Shown piece by piece: positions 42,321 to 51,467 of a stretch of 64,000 bases of DNA. A program made the translations under genes and the position numbers. This DNA is from UBA4207 sp964352405 (GTDB taxonomy: Bacteria > Bdellovibrionota > Bacteriovoracia > Bacteriovoracales > Bacteriovoracaceae): assembly GCA_964352405.1 (NCBI GenBank), contig CAYGRY010000004.1, forward strand, positions 13,893 to 77,892, given 5' to 3'. The notes under the pieces were generated by a model. It was not told where the DNA came from. It searched no databases and saw only the letters and a program-made list of their open reading frames with translations. Within the stretch, counting starts at the first letter, position 1, and each line of letters opens with the position of its first letter.

Positions 42321-43354
42321 TCTTTGAATATTTCTAATGATCTCTTAAAGACAGGGTAATCATTATCAATTGCAAATGATCTAAGATGTGGAAGTAGTTG
42401 TGAGGCGAAGTCCTCACTACTTTCAAGTGGCAATAGTGACGGAAGATTATCAACCGCCAATATGTGTCTAATTTTGCCAGCAATTAATTTTGATTGAAGA
42501 GGTTGTAGCCATGAGCCAACACGATCATAAAGTGGGATCGGGTTTAAGTCTCCCGATGGATCGCAGCTGACGTCACAAATAATTGATAGAGCTTCATCTT
42601 CAAGCATATCTTCAGTAATAAATGGTGGAATTTTTTTATTGATCAAAGCCGTGTTGATAAAAACATCATGTTCGGCAATGGCTTTAAATGGTCCGCCACC
42701 TTTTGTTTCTTCATAATCCCAGCCAGTCGCAGCAATGCCAATATTATTTAAAAGTGTCATCGCCCCATTACCACAACGACCTTTAGCACCAACCACCATG
42801 ACTCTTGGAATTTTACCGCTCAGTCTTTCTTTTAAGGATTGTATCCATTCATTTTGATTTTCATGATCTTTAAGTGAGGCAAACTCTTTGCCTTGGCTAA
42901 GATCGGCCCAAGAGTCCATGGCCGCAGCTGCTCCACTAAAACCTGCCCAAAAACCAAAAGCGGCAACACGTCTATTATTTTCGTCAATAAGATACTCAAG
43001 ATCATAAAGGCTTCCACCGCCTTCATTGAATCTTTGCAATAATTCCTTAGCACCGGATTGGCCTTTATAAGCATGAGCAAAATAAATATGCTTATGAATT
43101 AAAGGCTCACGACTATCTGGTAATTCTTTAAGACCAAGAATAATGGCTTCTTTAGGTGCTTTAGTCCATGAGTGTGCTTCAACGAGCTCACATCCCTTAC
43201 TGGCATAGACTTCGTCATCGATGATGCGATCATGACAACGCTCTACAAATATTTGATGTCCGTCAGCAAGAATTTGCTCAGCACCTGTAGGTGTAAGTGG
43301 GGTGCGACGTTCATGGTCTTTAGTTTCAGATCTTAGCCAAAAAATTGATTTCAT
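42302..43354 (-). CDS. Saccharopine dehydrogenase (NAD, lysine-forming type)
   Basis: The protein follows the LYS1-type outline: WLRSETKDHERRTPLTP, SWTKAPKEAIILGLKELP, the catalytic region HIYFAHAYKGQSGAKELL, GGSLYDLEYL, VAAFGFWAGFSGAA and the nucleotide-binding VVGAKGRCGNGAM. It would cleave saccharopine to lysine and 2-oxoglutarate, or run in reverse for lysine use. At 350 residues it is slightly shorter than yeast LYS1 (373). No partner LysA- or LKR-type gene is adjacent. It is the last gene of a minus-strand set with an MFS transporter and a nitronate monooxygenase. Confidence 0.88.
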   Translation of the reverse strand: MKSIFWLRSETKDHERRTPLTPTGAEQILADGHQIFVERCHDRIIDDEVYASKGCELVEAHSWTKAPKEAIILGLKELPDSREPLIHKHIYFAHAYKGQSGAKELLQRFNEGGGSLYDLEYLIDENNRRVAAFGFWAGFSGAAAAMDSWADLSQGKEFASLKDHENQNEWIQSLKERLSGKIPRVMVVGAKGRCGNGAMTLLNNIGIAATGWDYEETKGGGPFKAIAEHDVFINTALINKKIPPFITEDMLEDEALSIICDVSCDPSGDLNPIPLYDRVGSWLQPLQSKLIAGKIRHILAVDNLPSLLPLESSEDFASQLLPHLRSFAIDNDYPVFKRSLEIFKDYSDKI

Positions 43355-43380
43355 AGCGCTATTATAAATTGAATCCTAGC

Positions 43381-44628
43381 TTAAGACAAAGCTTCATTGT
43401 CGCGATCAACTTTGTCGACTTCATTACTAAACAAGCTTTGTGTTTCTTTTAAAAACGCCCTTGGCCAAATGAGACAAGCAAAGATGATAGCACTATAAGT
43501 CAGCAGATCTGCTGTAGAGTATTCGTTAGCAATAAACGTTAACAAGATTCCGCTAGAAATATTGGGAATGACAAAAGCCAGATCGAGTAGAGAAAACATC
43601 TGACTAAGCACATTAGATGGTACCGTTTCAGAAATATGATTGAGTTGAGATGGAATACGAGTGAAGACTAGAACTCCCCATAGGAAGAAAATAAAATAGC
43701 CGATAAATAGGCTTGTATTTAAGACCCACCAACCCATGATCAAAGGTTCAATGAAAATAGTGCATGTAATTATTTTTCCAGTCGAAAAGAGCTGAGATGA
43801 TTTATGAGAGAACCATCCACCAACGATCCCGCCAAGCCCAAAAAGTGAAAGAAGGATGCCATATTCTTTTTGACCACCACCAAGCTGGTCTTGCACAAAA
43901 GGTAAAAGCATAGGAATAAGGATTCCAATGACAAAGCCCGCAATAATATTATTAGCAAACATAGAAATCAGATCAAGTCTTTTTGTTAAGTAGGAGAACC
44001 CATCTCTAAGTTCTTTGCTAAAGCTCGAACGAGTCTCAGGATTAGAATATTTTGGTTTGTAGACGATGCGACTTAAAAACCAAATTCCAATAAAGTATGT
44101 GAAAAGATCAAAAGCTAATATTTCATGCATTCGACCTGTTTGTGAAAAAATCCACGCTCCAACAAAAGGTCCGATTAAATGTAGTGTGGCAAACGTTGAG
44201 CCAAATAGAGCATTTGCCTTCTTGATTTGTTTTTGCGGCACAATTTCATTAATCATCGCTTGTCTGGAAGGATTAAAGATCCCGGTAAATAAAGCAATCA
44301 TGCCATTCATCCAGACGATAGCATTGGGGTCTTTCAAAAATAATAGAGAAGCAACAATAGGGATTCTTACGAGATCACAAAAAATCAGAACACTTTTTCT
44401 ATTTTTGAGTGCACCAATTGGACCACCAACTATTCCACCTATAGTTAGAAATAAAAGAAAGACTGCTCTAGTTAAACCTAGATAGCCTTTGTCATCACCG
44501 GATAGTTTAAAGACTAAAAGCATGAGAGCAGTTTCAGTAATAAATGAACCTAGCTCAGAGCTCGTGCCAGCAATATACAAGCGAGTATAATTAGGGTTAC
44601 CTAGTAAGGAGAATTTTGTTTTAGTCAC
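43381..44628 (-). CDS. MFS transporter
   Basis: A 415-residue protein with about twelve membrane segments. Its N-terminal FSLLGNPNYTRLYIAGTSSELGSF resembles the NXXFxxLWxGQxxSxxG start of the MFS_3/enterobactin-exporter-like group, and GPIGALKNRKSVLIFCDLVR is the loop 2-3 motif (G..aDr..rr) in altered form. Transport substrate is unknown. It overlaps the nitronate monooxygenase by 8 bases and precedes saccharopine dehydrogenase by 26, suggesting one transcript. Confidence 0.88.
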   Translation of the reverse strand: MTKTKFSLLGNPNYTRLYIAGTSSELGSFITETALMLLVFKLSGDDKGYLGLTRAVFLLFLTIGGIVGGPIGALKNRKSVLIFCDLVRIPIVASLLFLKDPNAIVWMNGMIALFTGIFNPSRQAMINEIVPQKQIKKANALFGSTFATLHLIGPFVGAWIFSQTGRMHEILAFDLFTYFIGIWFLSRIVYKPKYSNPETRSSFSKELRDGFSYLTKRLDLISMFANNIIAGFVIGILIPMLLPFVQDQLGGGQKEYGILLSLFGLGGIVGGWFSHKSSQLFSTGKIITCTIFIEPLIMGWWVLNTSLFIGYFIFFLWGVLVFTRIPSQLNHISETVPSNVLSQMFSLLDLAFVIPNISSGILLTFIANEYSTADLLTYSAIIFACLIWPRAFLKETQSLFSNEVDKVDRDNEALS

Positions 44629-45613
44629 TTAAGCGAGCTCCTAATTGCTTATAAGCTTGCTCCATACCAGTGACTAGTCTTTTCACAACTTGATCAACAG
44701 ATTCAATTTCATGACTAAATTCAATTGAAGGTCCCGCGCACCAGACACTTTTATAAGTGGCAGAAAAAGCTGCTTTTTCAAGCAACTTCATTCCCTTGTA
44801 ATAGGTGAGCATCTTGGCATATTTTTTAACTTTCTTATTTGTATTTAAAAAACTCTCAATAAAATTTTGCTCTAAACCAATTTTTTCAACATATGGTGTT
44901 TTGATTACTGTGCATGGTGTTCCAGAAACTTTTGAAGTCATCGCAATATCAGCAGCGCCATAATCAATACAAGCTTGTTTGTAGTCATCATTAACACCAC
45001 CTTCATTGGTAGCGATGAATGGAGAACCAATAGAAGCACCTTCAGCACCAAGGGCTAGCATGGATAAAAGTGAGTCACCTGTTCCGACTCCGCCAGCTGC
45101 GATTACGGGAAGTTTCGATTTTTCTTTTAGCATTGGTATTAAAATAGAGCTTGGGATTTTGCCTGCATGACCACCGGCTCCAGAGTTAACAGCAATTAGC
45201 GCATCAGCACCAAGCTCTTCAACTTTTAGAGCATAATCAACATCGACAACGTCGCACATAATTTTAGAACCAAGCTTACCTACTTTCTCGATAACCTCAC
45301 GCGGCGAGCCTAAAGAAGTAATAATGTAATCAGGGACATATTTGGTCAGCAATTCAATTTGTTTTGCTAGGTGGATATTTGATTTATTAACGATAAGATT
45401 CACGCCAAAAGCACCTGGACAATTATCTTTTAGGTTTTTTAGACCAGCTTCAAAATCCTCTGGAGTTCTGTAATTTAAAGCAGGTATACAACCTGTAATA
45501 CCCGCGTTGGCAGCAGCAATAAGCATCTCGTCATTAGAAACAAGAAACATTGGGGCCATGATAATTGGGTGTTTAATCTTGAGTGTTTCAGTAAGCCAAG
45601 TCTTTGTTTTCAT
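44621..45613 (-). CDS. Nitronate monooxygenase / NPD-like FMN protein
   Basis: This is a TIM-barrel FMN enzyme of the 2-nitropropane dioxygenase family: IKHPIIMAPMFLVS, CIPALNYRTPE, GVNLIVNKSN, AVNSGAGGHAGK, and the FMN-phosphate region AAGGVGTGDSLLSMLALGAEGASIGSPF. FabK-type enoyl-ACP reductases share this fold and are the main alternative. I use ATG 45613 (330 residues, AGGTG upstream); the longer in-frame start would run into the divergent promoter region. It is first in a run with the MFS transporter and saccharopine dehydrogenase. Confidence 0.88.
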   Translation of the reverse strand: MKTKTWLTETLKIKHPIIMAPMFLVSNDEMLIAAANAGITGCIPALNYRTPEDFEAGLKNLKDNCPGAFGVNLIVNKSNIHLAKQIELLTKYVPDYIITSLGSPREVIEKVGKLGSKIMCDVVDVDYALKVEELGADALIAVNSGAGGHAGKIPSSILIPMLKEKSKLPVIAAGGVGTGDSLLSMLALGAEGASIGSPFIATNEGGVNDDYKQACIDYGAADIAMTSKVSGTPCTVIKTPYVEKIGLEQNFIESFLNTNKKVKKYAKMLTYYKGMKLLEKAAFSATYKSVWCAGPSIEFSHEIESVDQVVKRLVTGMEQAYKQLGARLSD

Positions 45614-45747
45614 AGTCACCTGTAAGTATTTATAAGGCATGTGTACTCGCAATCTGAATAAAGAGAGATACACTTGTTTGGTCCATTCATTGTAATGACA
45701 TTCAAGGAAGAAACGCAAAATACTTGCACGGCCAACGGAGGGCTATT

Positions 45748-46986
45748 GTGAATAAACTAAGCATGATGCTACTAGTTATGACTTTGGGATCAGGATTGAG
45801 TGCCCAAGCTCATGAAGATGTAGATTTTTCAAAGTTCCAACCAAAATCAAACGAAAAAGATGTTTTCTTAACGATTGATGCTGACGCACTAACAAGTGCA
45901 AAATCTAATTTAAAAAATAATTTAGATATTTTAGAAGTTCGTGATGGAATCGCAGTCATTAAGACTAAAGAGTCTGGCGTTGAGTTTCTATCACATATGA
46001 TGCACGAAGAGTTTAATCGTTGTGGTGGTTTTATGTTCCACGATAATGCTGATGAAGCAAGAAATGAGCTCTTTAATGCTGACAATCGCGCACTTGCTGC
46101 TAAAGCAATTTTTGCCAACTACACGATCGATCAACAAGACACAGTTGAAAAGCTTCTTCCACAAGTACAAGCTTCTGAAATTGAATCATCAATCAGAAAG
46201 CTTTCTTCATTCAAAAATCGTTACTATCAAGCAGATACTGGTGTTCAGTCTCAAGAATGGATCAAGCAGCGTTGGTTAGAATTAGCCGCTGGCCGCTCAG
46301 ATGTAAAAGTTGAGTTTTTTGACCATGCATCTTGGAAGCAACCTTCTGTTATTATGACTATTGAAGGGGCAGTAAACCCTGAGGAAGTTATTATAGTTGG
46401 TGGACATGCTGACTCTATTGCAGGCTATTTTGGTGGTGCCAATGCAACAGCTCCAGGTGCTGACGATAATGCTTCTGGCATGTCTTCTATTACTGAAGTT
46501 ATCCGCGTTTTAATGCAAAACTCATATCGCCCAAATAAGACGATCCAATTCATGGGTTATGCTGCCGAAGAAGTTGGTCTTCGTGGTTCTAAAGAAGTCG
46601 CCGCAAGTTACAAAAATGCTGGTAAAAATGTTATTGGTGTAATGCAACTAGATATGACGAACTTCAAAGGGTCTGACGAGTTCGACATCGTTATGATGAC
46701 AGACTTCACTAATGCTGATCAAAATGAATTTCTTGGTAAAATCATTGATGAGTATTTAGAAGGCTTAAATTGGGGTTATGACAAGTGTGGATATGGTTGT
46801 TCTGACCATGCTTCATGGCACTCAAATGGTTTCCCAGCTTCAATGCCTTTTGAAGCTAGAATGAAAGAAATGAATAAGAAGATTCACACAGCTAATGACA
46901 CAATTGAAATTTCGCGTGGCACAGCTTCTCACGCCGCTAAATTCTCAAAACTAGCTATTGCTTTTGTTATTGAACTAGACCGTTAA
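45748..46986 (+). CDS. Secreted M28 aminopeptidase
   Basis: This protein resembles Vibrio-type leucyl aminopeptidases. A signal peptide (cut after GLSAQA) precedes a ~130-residue N-terminal propeptide-like region. The two-zinc catalytic domain shows the ligands in order: VGGHADS (His ~220), GADDNASG (Asp), AAEEVGLRGS (catalytic and metal Glu), QLDMT (Asp) and KIHTANDT (His). The start is GTG 45748, after GGAGGG at 45737-45742; an upstream in-frame TTG is rejected. It would release N-terminal amino acids outside the cell or in the periplasm. Confidence 0.93.
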   Translation: MNKLSMMLLVMTLGSGLSAQAHEDVDFSKFQPKSNEKDVFLTIDADALTSAKSNLKNNLDILEVRDGIAVIKTKESGVEFLSHMMHEEFNRCGGFMFHDNADEARNELFNADNRALAAKAIFANYTIDQQDTVEKLLPQVQASEIESSIRKLSSFKNRYYQADTGVQSQEWIKQRWLELAAGRSDVKVEFFDHASWKQPSVIMTIEGAVNPEEVIIVGGHADSIAGYFGGANATAPGADDNASGMSSITEVIRVLMQNSYRPNKTIQFMGYAAEEVGLRGSKEVAASYKNAGKNVIGVMQLDMTNFKGSDEFDIVMMTDFTNADQNEFLGKIIDEYLEGLNWGYDKCGYGCSDHASWHSNGFPASMPFEARMKEMNKKIHTANDTIEISRGTASHAAKFSKLAIAFVIELDR

Positions 46987-46993
46987 TTTTTAA

Positions 46994-47043
46994 CCCTGAG
47001 TTAATTTACTAGGTGCATTTAGCCTTGTAAGATTAACTCAGGG
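46994..47043 (+). repeat. 12-bp inverted repeat in the helicase leader
   Basis: CCCTGAGTTAAT (46994-47005) and ATTAACTCAGGG (47032-47043) are perfect inverted copies with a 26-base loop. No T run follows, so it is not an ordinary terminator. Next comes a C-rich run (CCCCCCTCC, 47049-47057) that could pair with the GAGG ribosome site at 47062-47065. Confidence 0.5.
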
Positions 47044-47075
47044 GATTTCCCCCCTCCTTACGAGGATGCTTTCCA

Positions 47076-49769
47076 TTGTCGACAACTGATCTCGCGGGTC
47101 TACCCGATTTTACTCAACTTCAAGAACATTTAGATGCCGAACGTAAGACAATTATTAAAGTTAATAATTACGCCGATGAAGATGATTACGTTAGAAGTTT
47201 AGAAGATGCGACGATTGTTTTAGATTTTATTAGTAAGATTCAAACTCAGTTTTATGATTTCTTTAAAGTTTATCCATCTCTTACATTTCAATTTAAAGAA
47301 GAGTACGGACCATGGCAGGAATTTGTTGAGCGAAATAATGTTTTAGATCTTGTGTTTTTAGATGACTGTCTTTTTCCACAAAAAGAAAAATTCTTTTTTG
47401 GCCAAGACGGCGGACTAAATCCAAAGATTATGGATCTGCATTTTGCTGTTGTTAGAAAGTGGATTGAAGAAGTTAAATCTAATCACGAAACGACACAAAA
47501 AGATTTAACAGACTACTTTAATGTCGATAGAAAATTAGAAGATCTTAAATGTCAGTGTCATGATTGCGTTACTGATTACAGAGCAAAACTTCGTGATCTT
47601 ATTCATAGTGAATGTGAAAAAGAAGTTGATGATGTAAAACTGAAAATTGAGGAAGCTCTACAAACAGGTGAGAGATCAGTCTCTGATTTATATTATGGAC
47701 TTCAAAAAGCAATTGATAAAAGACTACATCAAGTTCGCTACCGTTTAAAAAGATCAACGCTCAATAGATTAGAGTCTCAGATCAAATCAATGGTTAAAGA
47801 TGGCTTTACGTACCCATCAGAAGTCGCCGTTCTTAGAGAAAAGTTTCTAAGGCCTCATTTAAAAGGAATCTTGGTTCAAGAAGGACTCGGTGAAGATTTC
47901 TTGTCAGAAACTGATTATAAAAAGTTTTTTACCAGTATTGGCTCTTCTTTGTGGAAAAGTGAAAACTGGATCGAGCGTGAGTTTGAAAAAACAGTTCGCT
48001 CCGTCATGGTACTTAAGAGAAAAGATATTTCAGGTACAATTTTACAAGAATATCTTGGAGAGTTTTGGGTTCATTCAAATGCCAGACATATGCATAGAAA
48101 AATTATCTATCATATGGGGCCTACAAACTCGGGGAAAACGTATCACGCGATTGAAGCCCTTGCTAAAGCTAAGACAGGTTGTTATCTCGCACCACTAAGA
48201 CTCTTAGCTGGAGAGTTGTACGATACGCTTAATCATAAAGAAGTTAAGTGTATGCTTTTAACAGGCGAAGAAGTCATTGAAGTAGAAGGGGCGACTCATA
48301 CGTCTTCAACTATTGAAATGGCTCGTTTGCAACAAGAGTTTGATTGCTGTGTAATTGATGAAATTCAAATGATTACTGATAGCTCTCGTGGTTGGGCTTG
48401 GACTCGAGCACTTGTAAATATTATGGCGCCAGAAATTCATGTTTGTGGTGATCCGAGTGTTCTAGATCTTGTTCAAAAAGTCGCTGATCTTTGTGGTGAT
48501 ACTCTCGAAGTTAAAAACTATACAAGAATGACTGAGCTCCAAGTTGAAAATCGTCCAATCACTGTTGGAAATCTTGAAAAAAATGATGCTCTCATTGTTT
48601 TTTCTAGAAGAAATGCTCTTAGATTTAAATCTGATCTCGAGCGTGCTGGGTTTAAAGTCTCAGTTGTGTATGGACGTCTTTCTCCTGAAGTAAGACGAGA
48701 GATGGCGAAAAAGTTTGATAACGGTTCGACTGATATTATGGTTTCAACTGACGCCATCGCTATGGGAATGAACTTACCTGTACGCCGAATTGTTTTTTCT
48801 ACATTATCTAAATATATCAACAATGTTGAACATCCTATTACAGCCAGTGAGATTAAACAGATTGCTGGTAGAGCGGGACGCTTTAATAAGTTTCCAACAG
48901 GTTTTGTTACTTGTTTAACTAAAGTTGAAGATGGCTTAAATCAGATTCAAGACGCACTAGATAGTCAGCTTGAACAGCAAACCAAATGTATGGTCGGTCC
49001 TGACCTTGATATTTTTAGCCAAGTGAATAATGCACTTGAAAGCAATGGGCTCAAAAAACTAAGTCTTTCTGAATTTTTAAGACTTTTTAATACGATGACC
49101 TTTAAGAAGCCATTCTTTTGTGTCGATCTTAAAGAAATGATTGAACTAGCAGAAACAGTTGAAGAGGCAGACAAAGAAGGGAATTTATCTTCGGCTGAAA
49201 TTTTTGGTTTTGCTTGTGCACCTGTAAACCTTGGGCTCATGGAACATGTTCAGTACTATGTATGGATTCTCAATCACTATGTCGCAGGTCGCTTTATTAA
49301 AAATGATGCGATTGATGCAAGATCAGGTGATATTGATTATCTCGAAACCTCAATTAAATGTGTAGAGCTTTATCAATGGTTAGCACGACACTTTGATGGC
49401 AAAAATTTTGAATTTGATGAAACTGATCTATTAGAAAATAAAACATTGGCGATCGAAAAACTGAACCATCTTCTGTCTGATCGTATCGTTCCAACCTGTG
49501 CTAGTTGTGGCGGAAAGCTTGCTGATCGCTCTAAATTTGCGATATGCGAGGAGTGCTTTGCTAACAAGAGATTCGCTAGACGAGGTGCTCCAAGCCGTCC
49601 TGGAGCCGGAGGTTCAGGTCCTGGAAGAGGTGGACCAAGTCGCCCTGGTGGATTTAAGTCTAAGGCTGGCGGAGGGTCTTCAAGGTTTAAAAAAGACTCT
49701 AAACCTGGTAGTAAATCTCCGGGAAACAAAGCTCGTAGTAAGAAAAGAAAATTCTCAAGCAAGAAGTAA
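47076..49769 (+). CDS. SUV3-like DExH RNA helicase with zinc motif and Gly/Arg-rich tail
   Basis: The helicase core matches the mitochondrial/alphaproteobacterial SUV3 family: Walker A GPTNSGKTYHAIEAL (~348), CYLAPLRLLAGELY, ATHTSSTIEM, DEIQ box VIDEIQMITDSSRGWAWTRA, VYGRLSPEVRREMA, STDAIAMGMNLP and QIAGRAGRF. A ~340-residue N-terminal extension is helical. After the SUV3 C-terminal domain come CASCGGKL...CEEC (a zinc-ribbon-like motif, ~808-828) and a basic tail rich in Gly, Arg and Ser. SUV3 unwinds RNA with PNPase; that role here is inference. The start is TTG, 10 bases after GAGG. It is 4 bases upstream of the DUF455 gene. Confidence 0.88.
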   Translation: MSTTDLAGLPDFTQLQEHLDAERKTIIKVNNYADEDDYVRSLEDATIVLDFISKIQTQFYDFFKVYPSLTFQFKEEYGPWQEFVERNNVLDLVFLDDCLFPQKEKFFFGQDGGLNPKIMDLHFAVVRKWIEEVKSNHETTQKDLTDYFNVDRKLEDLKCQCHDCVTDYRAKLRDLIHSECEKEVDDVKLKIEEALQTGERSVSDLYYGLQKAIDKRLHQVRYRLKRSTLNRLESQIKSMVKDGFTYPSEVAVLREKFLRPHLKGILVQEGLGEDFLSETDYKKFFTSIGSSLWKSENWIEREFEKTVRSVMVLKRKDISGTILQEYLGEFWVHSNARHMHRKIIYHMGPTNSGKTYHAIEALAKAKTGCYLAPLRLLAGELYDTLNHKEVKCMLLTGEEVIEVEGATHTSSTIEMARLQQEFDCCVIDEIQMITDSSRGWAWTRALVNIMAPEIHVCGDPSVLDLVQKVADLCGDTLEVKNYTRMTELQVENRPITVGNLEKNDALIVFSRRNALRFKSDLERAGFKVSVVYGRLSPEVRREMAKKFDNGSTDIMVSTDAIAMGMNLPVRRIVFSTLSKYINNVEHPITASEIKQIAGRAGRFNKFPTGFVTCLTKVEDGLNQIQDALDSQLEQQTKCMVGPDLDIFSQVNNALESNGLKKLSLSEFLRLFNTMTFKKPFFCVDLKEMIELAETVEEADKEGNLSSAEIFGFACAPVNLGLMEHVQYYVWILNHYVAGRFIKNDAIDARSGDIDYLETSIKCVELYQWLARHFDGKNFEFDETDLLENKTLAIEKLNHLLSDRIVPTCASCGGKLADRSKFAICEECFANKRFARRGAPSRPGAGGSGPGRGGPSRPGGFKSKAGGGSSRFKKDSKPGSKSPGNKARSKKRKFSSKK

Positions 49770-49773
49770 AAAA

Positions 49774-50598
49774 GTGAATTGGGTCGAAGCAGCTAATAAA
49801 ATTCTTTATGGCAAAAGTATTGAAGATAAGCTCTGCTATATAGAAAGCTTTGAGCCAATTGATTTTCCATTACAAGATTATCCTCAGCTTCCAGGCCGCG
49901 GTGATAAAATTGCCTTTAGTAACAAAAAGGCAAAGTTTCCGGCCAAAGGCTCGCTTGCTTCAGATGAAAAGAAAGGCATCGCTTTTCACTTCTTTGCCAA
50001 TCATGAATTGCTAGCCTTAGAGATGATGGCAGCGGCCTTACTCGTTTATCCTCATGACACTGAAGAGGGCGTTAGATTAAAGAAAGACTTAATTCTAACA
50101 ATGAGAGATGAACAGAAGCATTTAAAGCTCTATCTTGTTCGCATGAAAGAACTTGGAGTTGAGTTTGGTGATGTTCCTTTAAATGATTTCTTTTGGAAGC
50201 AGACCCCAAATTTAAAAACACCTGAACAATTTTATGCGCTCATGGCGCTAACTTTTGAATCTGCTAATCTGGATTTTGCTTCATATTATGCAGAGGTTTT
50301 TGAAGAATTAGGTGATTCTAAGTCAGCTCAAACAATGAATGTCGTTTTAGAAGATGAGATCGTCCATGTCGCTAGAGGTGCCAAGTGGTTAGGTTCAAGC
50401 TGCAAGAGTGATGATCTGTGGCAGTTCTATTTGGATAACCTTCCACCACTTTTAACTCCCGATCGTGCCAAGGGTATTCTTTTTAAGCCAGAGCTTCGAA
50501 AGCGTTGTGGCCTTTCACCCGATTTTGTTGAGAAGTTAGCTAGTTACCAAGATGATTATAGGATTACTCAACGAAAGACATGGAAAGCAACAACGTAA
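49774..50598 (+). CDS. DUF455 ferritin-like protein
   Basis: The sequence fits PF04305 (DUF455): AFHFFANHELLALEMMAAAL, RDEQKHLKLYLVRM and VLEDEIVHVARGAKWL give the Glu/His pattern of a ferritin-like di-metal site (E...ExxH twice). The family is unassigned biochemically. I chose GTG 49774 (274 residues) because the in-frame extension upstream lies in the shadow of the helicase Gly/Arg tail. It overlaps the ATP-grasp-like gene by 19 bases, so the two are translationally coupled behind the helicase. Confidence 0.85.
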   Translation: MNWVEAANKILYGKSIEDKLCYIESFEPIDFPLQDYPQLPGRGDKIAFSNKKAKFPAKGSLASDEKKGIAFHFFANHELLALEMMAAALLVYPHDTEEGVRLKKDLILTMRDEQKHLKLYLVRMKELGVEFGDVPLNDFFWKQTPNLKTPEQFYALMALTFESANLDFASYYAEVFEELGDSKSAQTMNVVLEDEIVHVARGAKWLGSSCKSDDLWQFYLDNLPPLLTPDRAKGILFKPELRKRCGLSPDFVEKLASYQDDYRITQRKTWKATT

Positions 50599-51467
50599 AT
50601 TTCAATTACGAATATGAACTCTATCAATCTCCAGCACCAGCTTGGTTGAAAAAAGTTCTACAATCATCAATGGAATGTCTTTATTTCTATTGCAATGAAG
50701 AACTTGCGCTTGCAACTGATATTCAATATGACGAAGAGTTCCTAAGATATGTTGATGCTAAGTTAGTACCAGTCACGGAATTGAGCAAGTTGTGGTGGGG
50801 AGAGTTTAGCTCAATTTCTAAACTCAGTAATTGCAAACTAGAAAACCACCTTCTAAATAAACAGCTTAAGCTTTGGACTCCTATGGGAGGCATTGTCTCT
50901 AGCTTCGAAGAACTTAAGAAAATGATGACGGAAGGACGATGGCGTTTAAAAGATCCATGGATGATGGGTGGAACTGGGCAGTGGCGAATAAGCTTACAAA
51001 TGCTAGAACAGGATTCACTAAGAAAAGGTATCCAAAAACGATTGCAAAAAGGACCTCTTCTTTTGGAACAGTCGCTAGATATTAAAAGAGTTATAGGAAC
51101 AACTTTTAATATTAATGACAACGCTATTGAAAGGCTTTTCTCAGTCGAAAACTTTCTTAATTCGCAGGGAAATTTTATTGGTGGAAAATTAATAGAGACG
51201 CCAAAGCAGATTCAGGATGAACTTATTCAAGTCGTTAATTCTTGGAAGGAAAAGGGAGCAAGAGGAATACTAGAAATTGATAGTTTTGAGTTGGAAGACT
51301 CGACTTATTATCCTTGTGTTGAAGTGAATCATAGAAAAACAATGGGATGGTTTATATGGAACCTGTGCTTAAAGTTAGGGCCAGGAACTTTGTTGATCAA
51401 TAGTGATAAAGGTATTCAGTTAAATCCCAAAACATCTTTAATGAAAGCCAGTTGGCTTAAGACTTAA
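50580..51467 (+). CDS. Divergent ATP-grasp-like protein
   Basis: The last ~100 residues look like the end of an ATP-grasp fold: GILEIDSFELEDSTYYPCVEVNHRKTMGW contains EVNxRKTMG, the metal and phosphate-binding strand-loop (usually E.N.R.). KDPWMMGGTGQWR (~120-135) resembles the lysine/Gly-rich nucleotide loop (K...GS.G.G). ATP-grasp enzymes join carboxylates to amines or thiols. No closer family is recognised, so substrate is unknown. The overlap with DUF455 argues they act together. It ends with an 11-base overlap of the convergent aldolase gene. Confidence 0.55.
   Translation: MESNNVNFNYEYELYQSPAPAWLKKVLQSSMECLYFYCNEELALATDIQYDEEFLRYVDAKLVPVTELSKLWWGEFSSISKLSNCKLENHLLNKQLKLWTPMGGIVSSFEELKKMMTEGRWRLKDPWMMGGTGQWRISLQMLEQDSLRKGIQKRLQKGPLLLEQSLDIKRVIGTTFNINDNAIERLFSVENFLNSQGNFIGGKLIETPKQIQDELIQVVNSWKEKGARGILEIDSFELEDSTYYPCVEVNHRKTMGWFIWNLCLKLGPGTLLINSDKGIQLNPKTSLMKASWLKT

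Noticed and set aside
44066..44485. 139-residue plus-strand frame inside the MFS gene
   Set aside because: Shadow of a clear twelve-segment transporter; no ribosome site.
49373..49762. 129-residue Pro/Leu-rich minus-strand frame
   Set aside because: It is the mirror of the Gly/Arg-rich helicase tail; composition explains its lack of stops.
49498..49773. N-terminal extension of the DUF455 protein
   Set aside because: The extension is a frame shadow of the helicase tail; the family match begins at GTG 49774.
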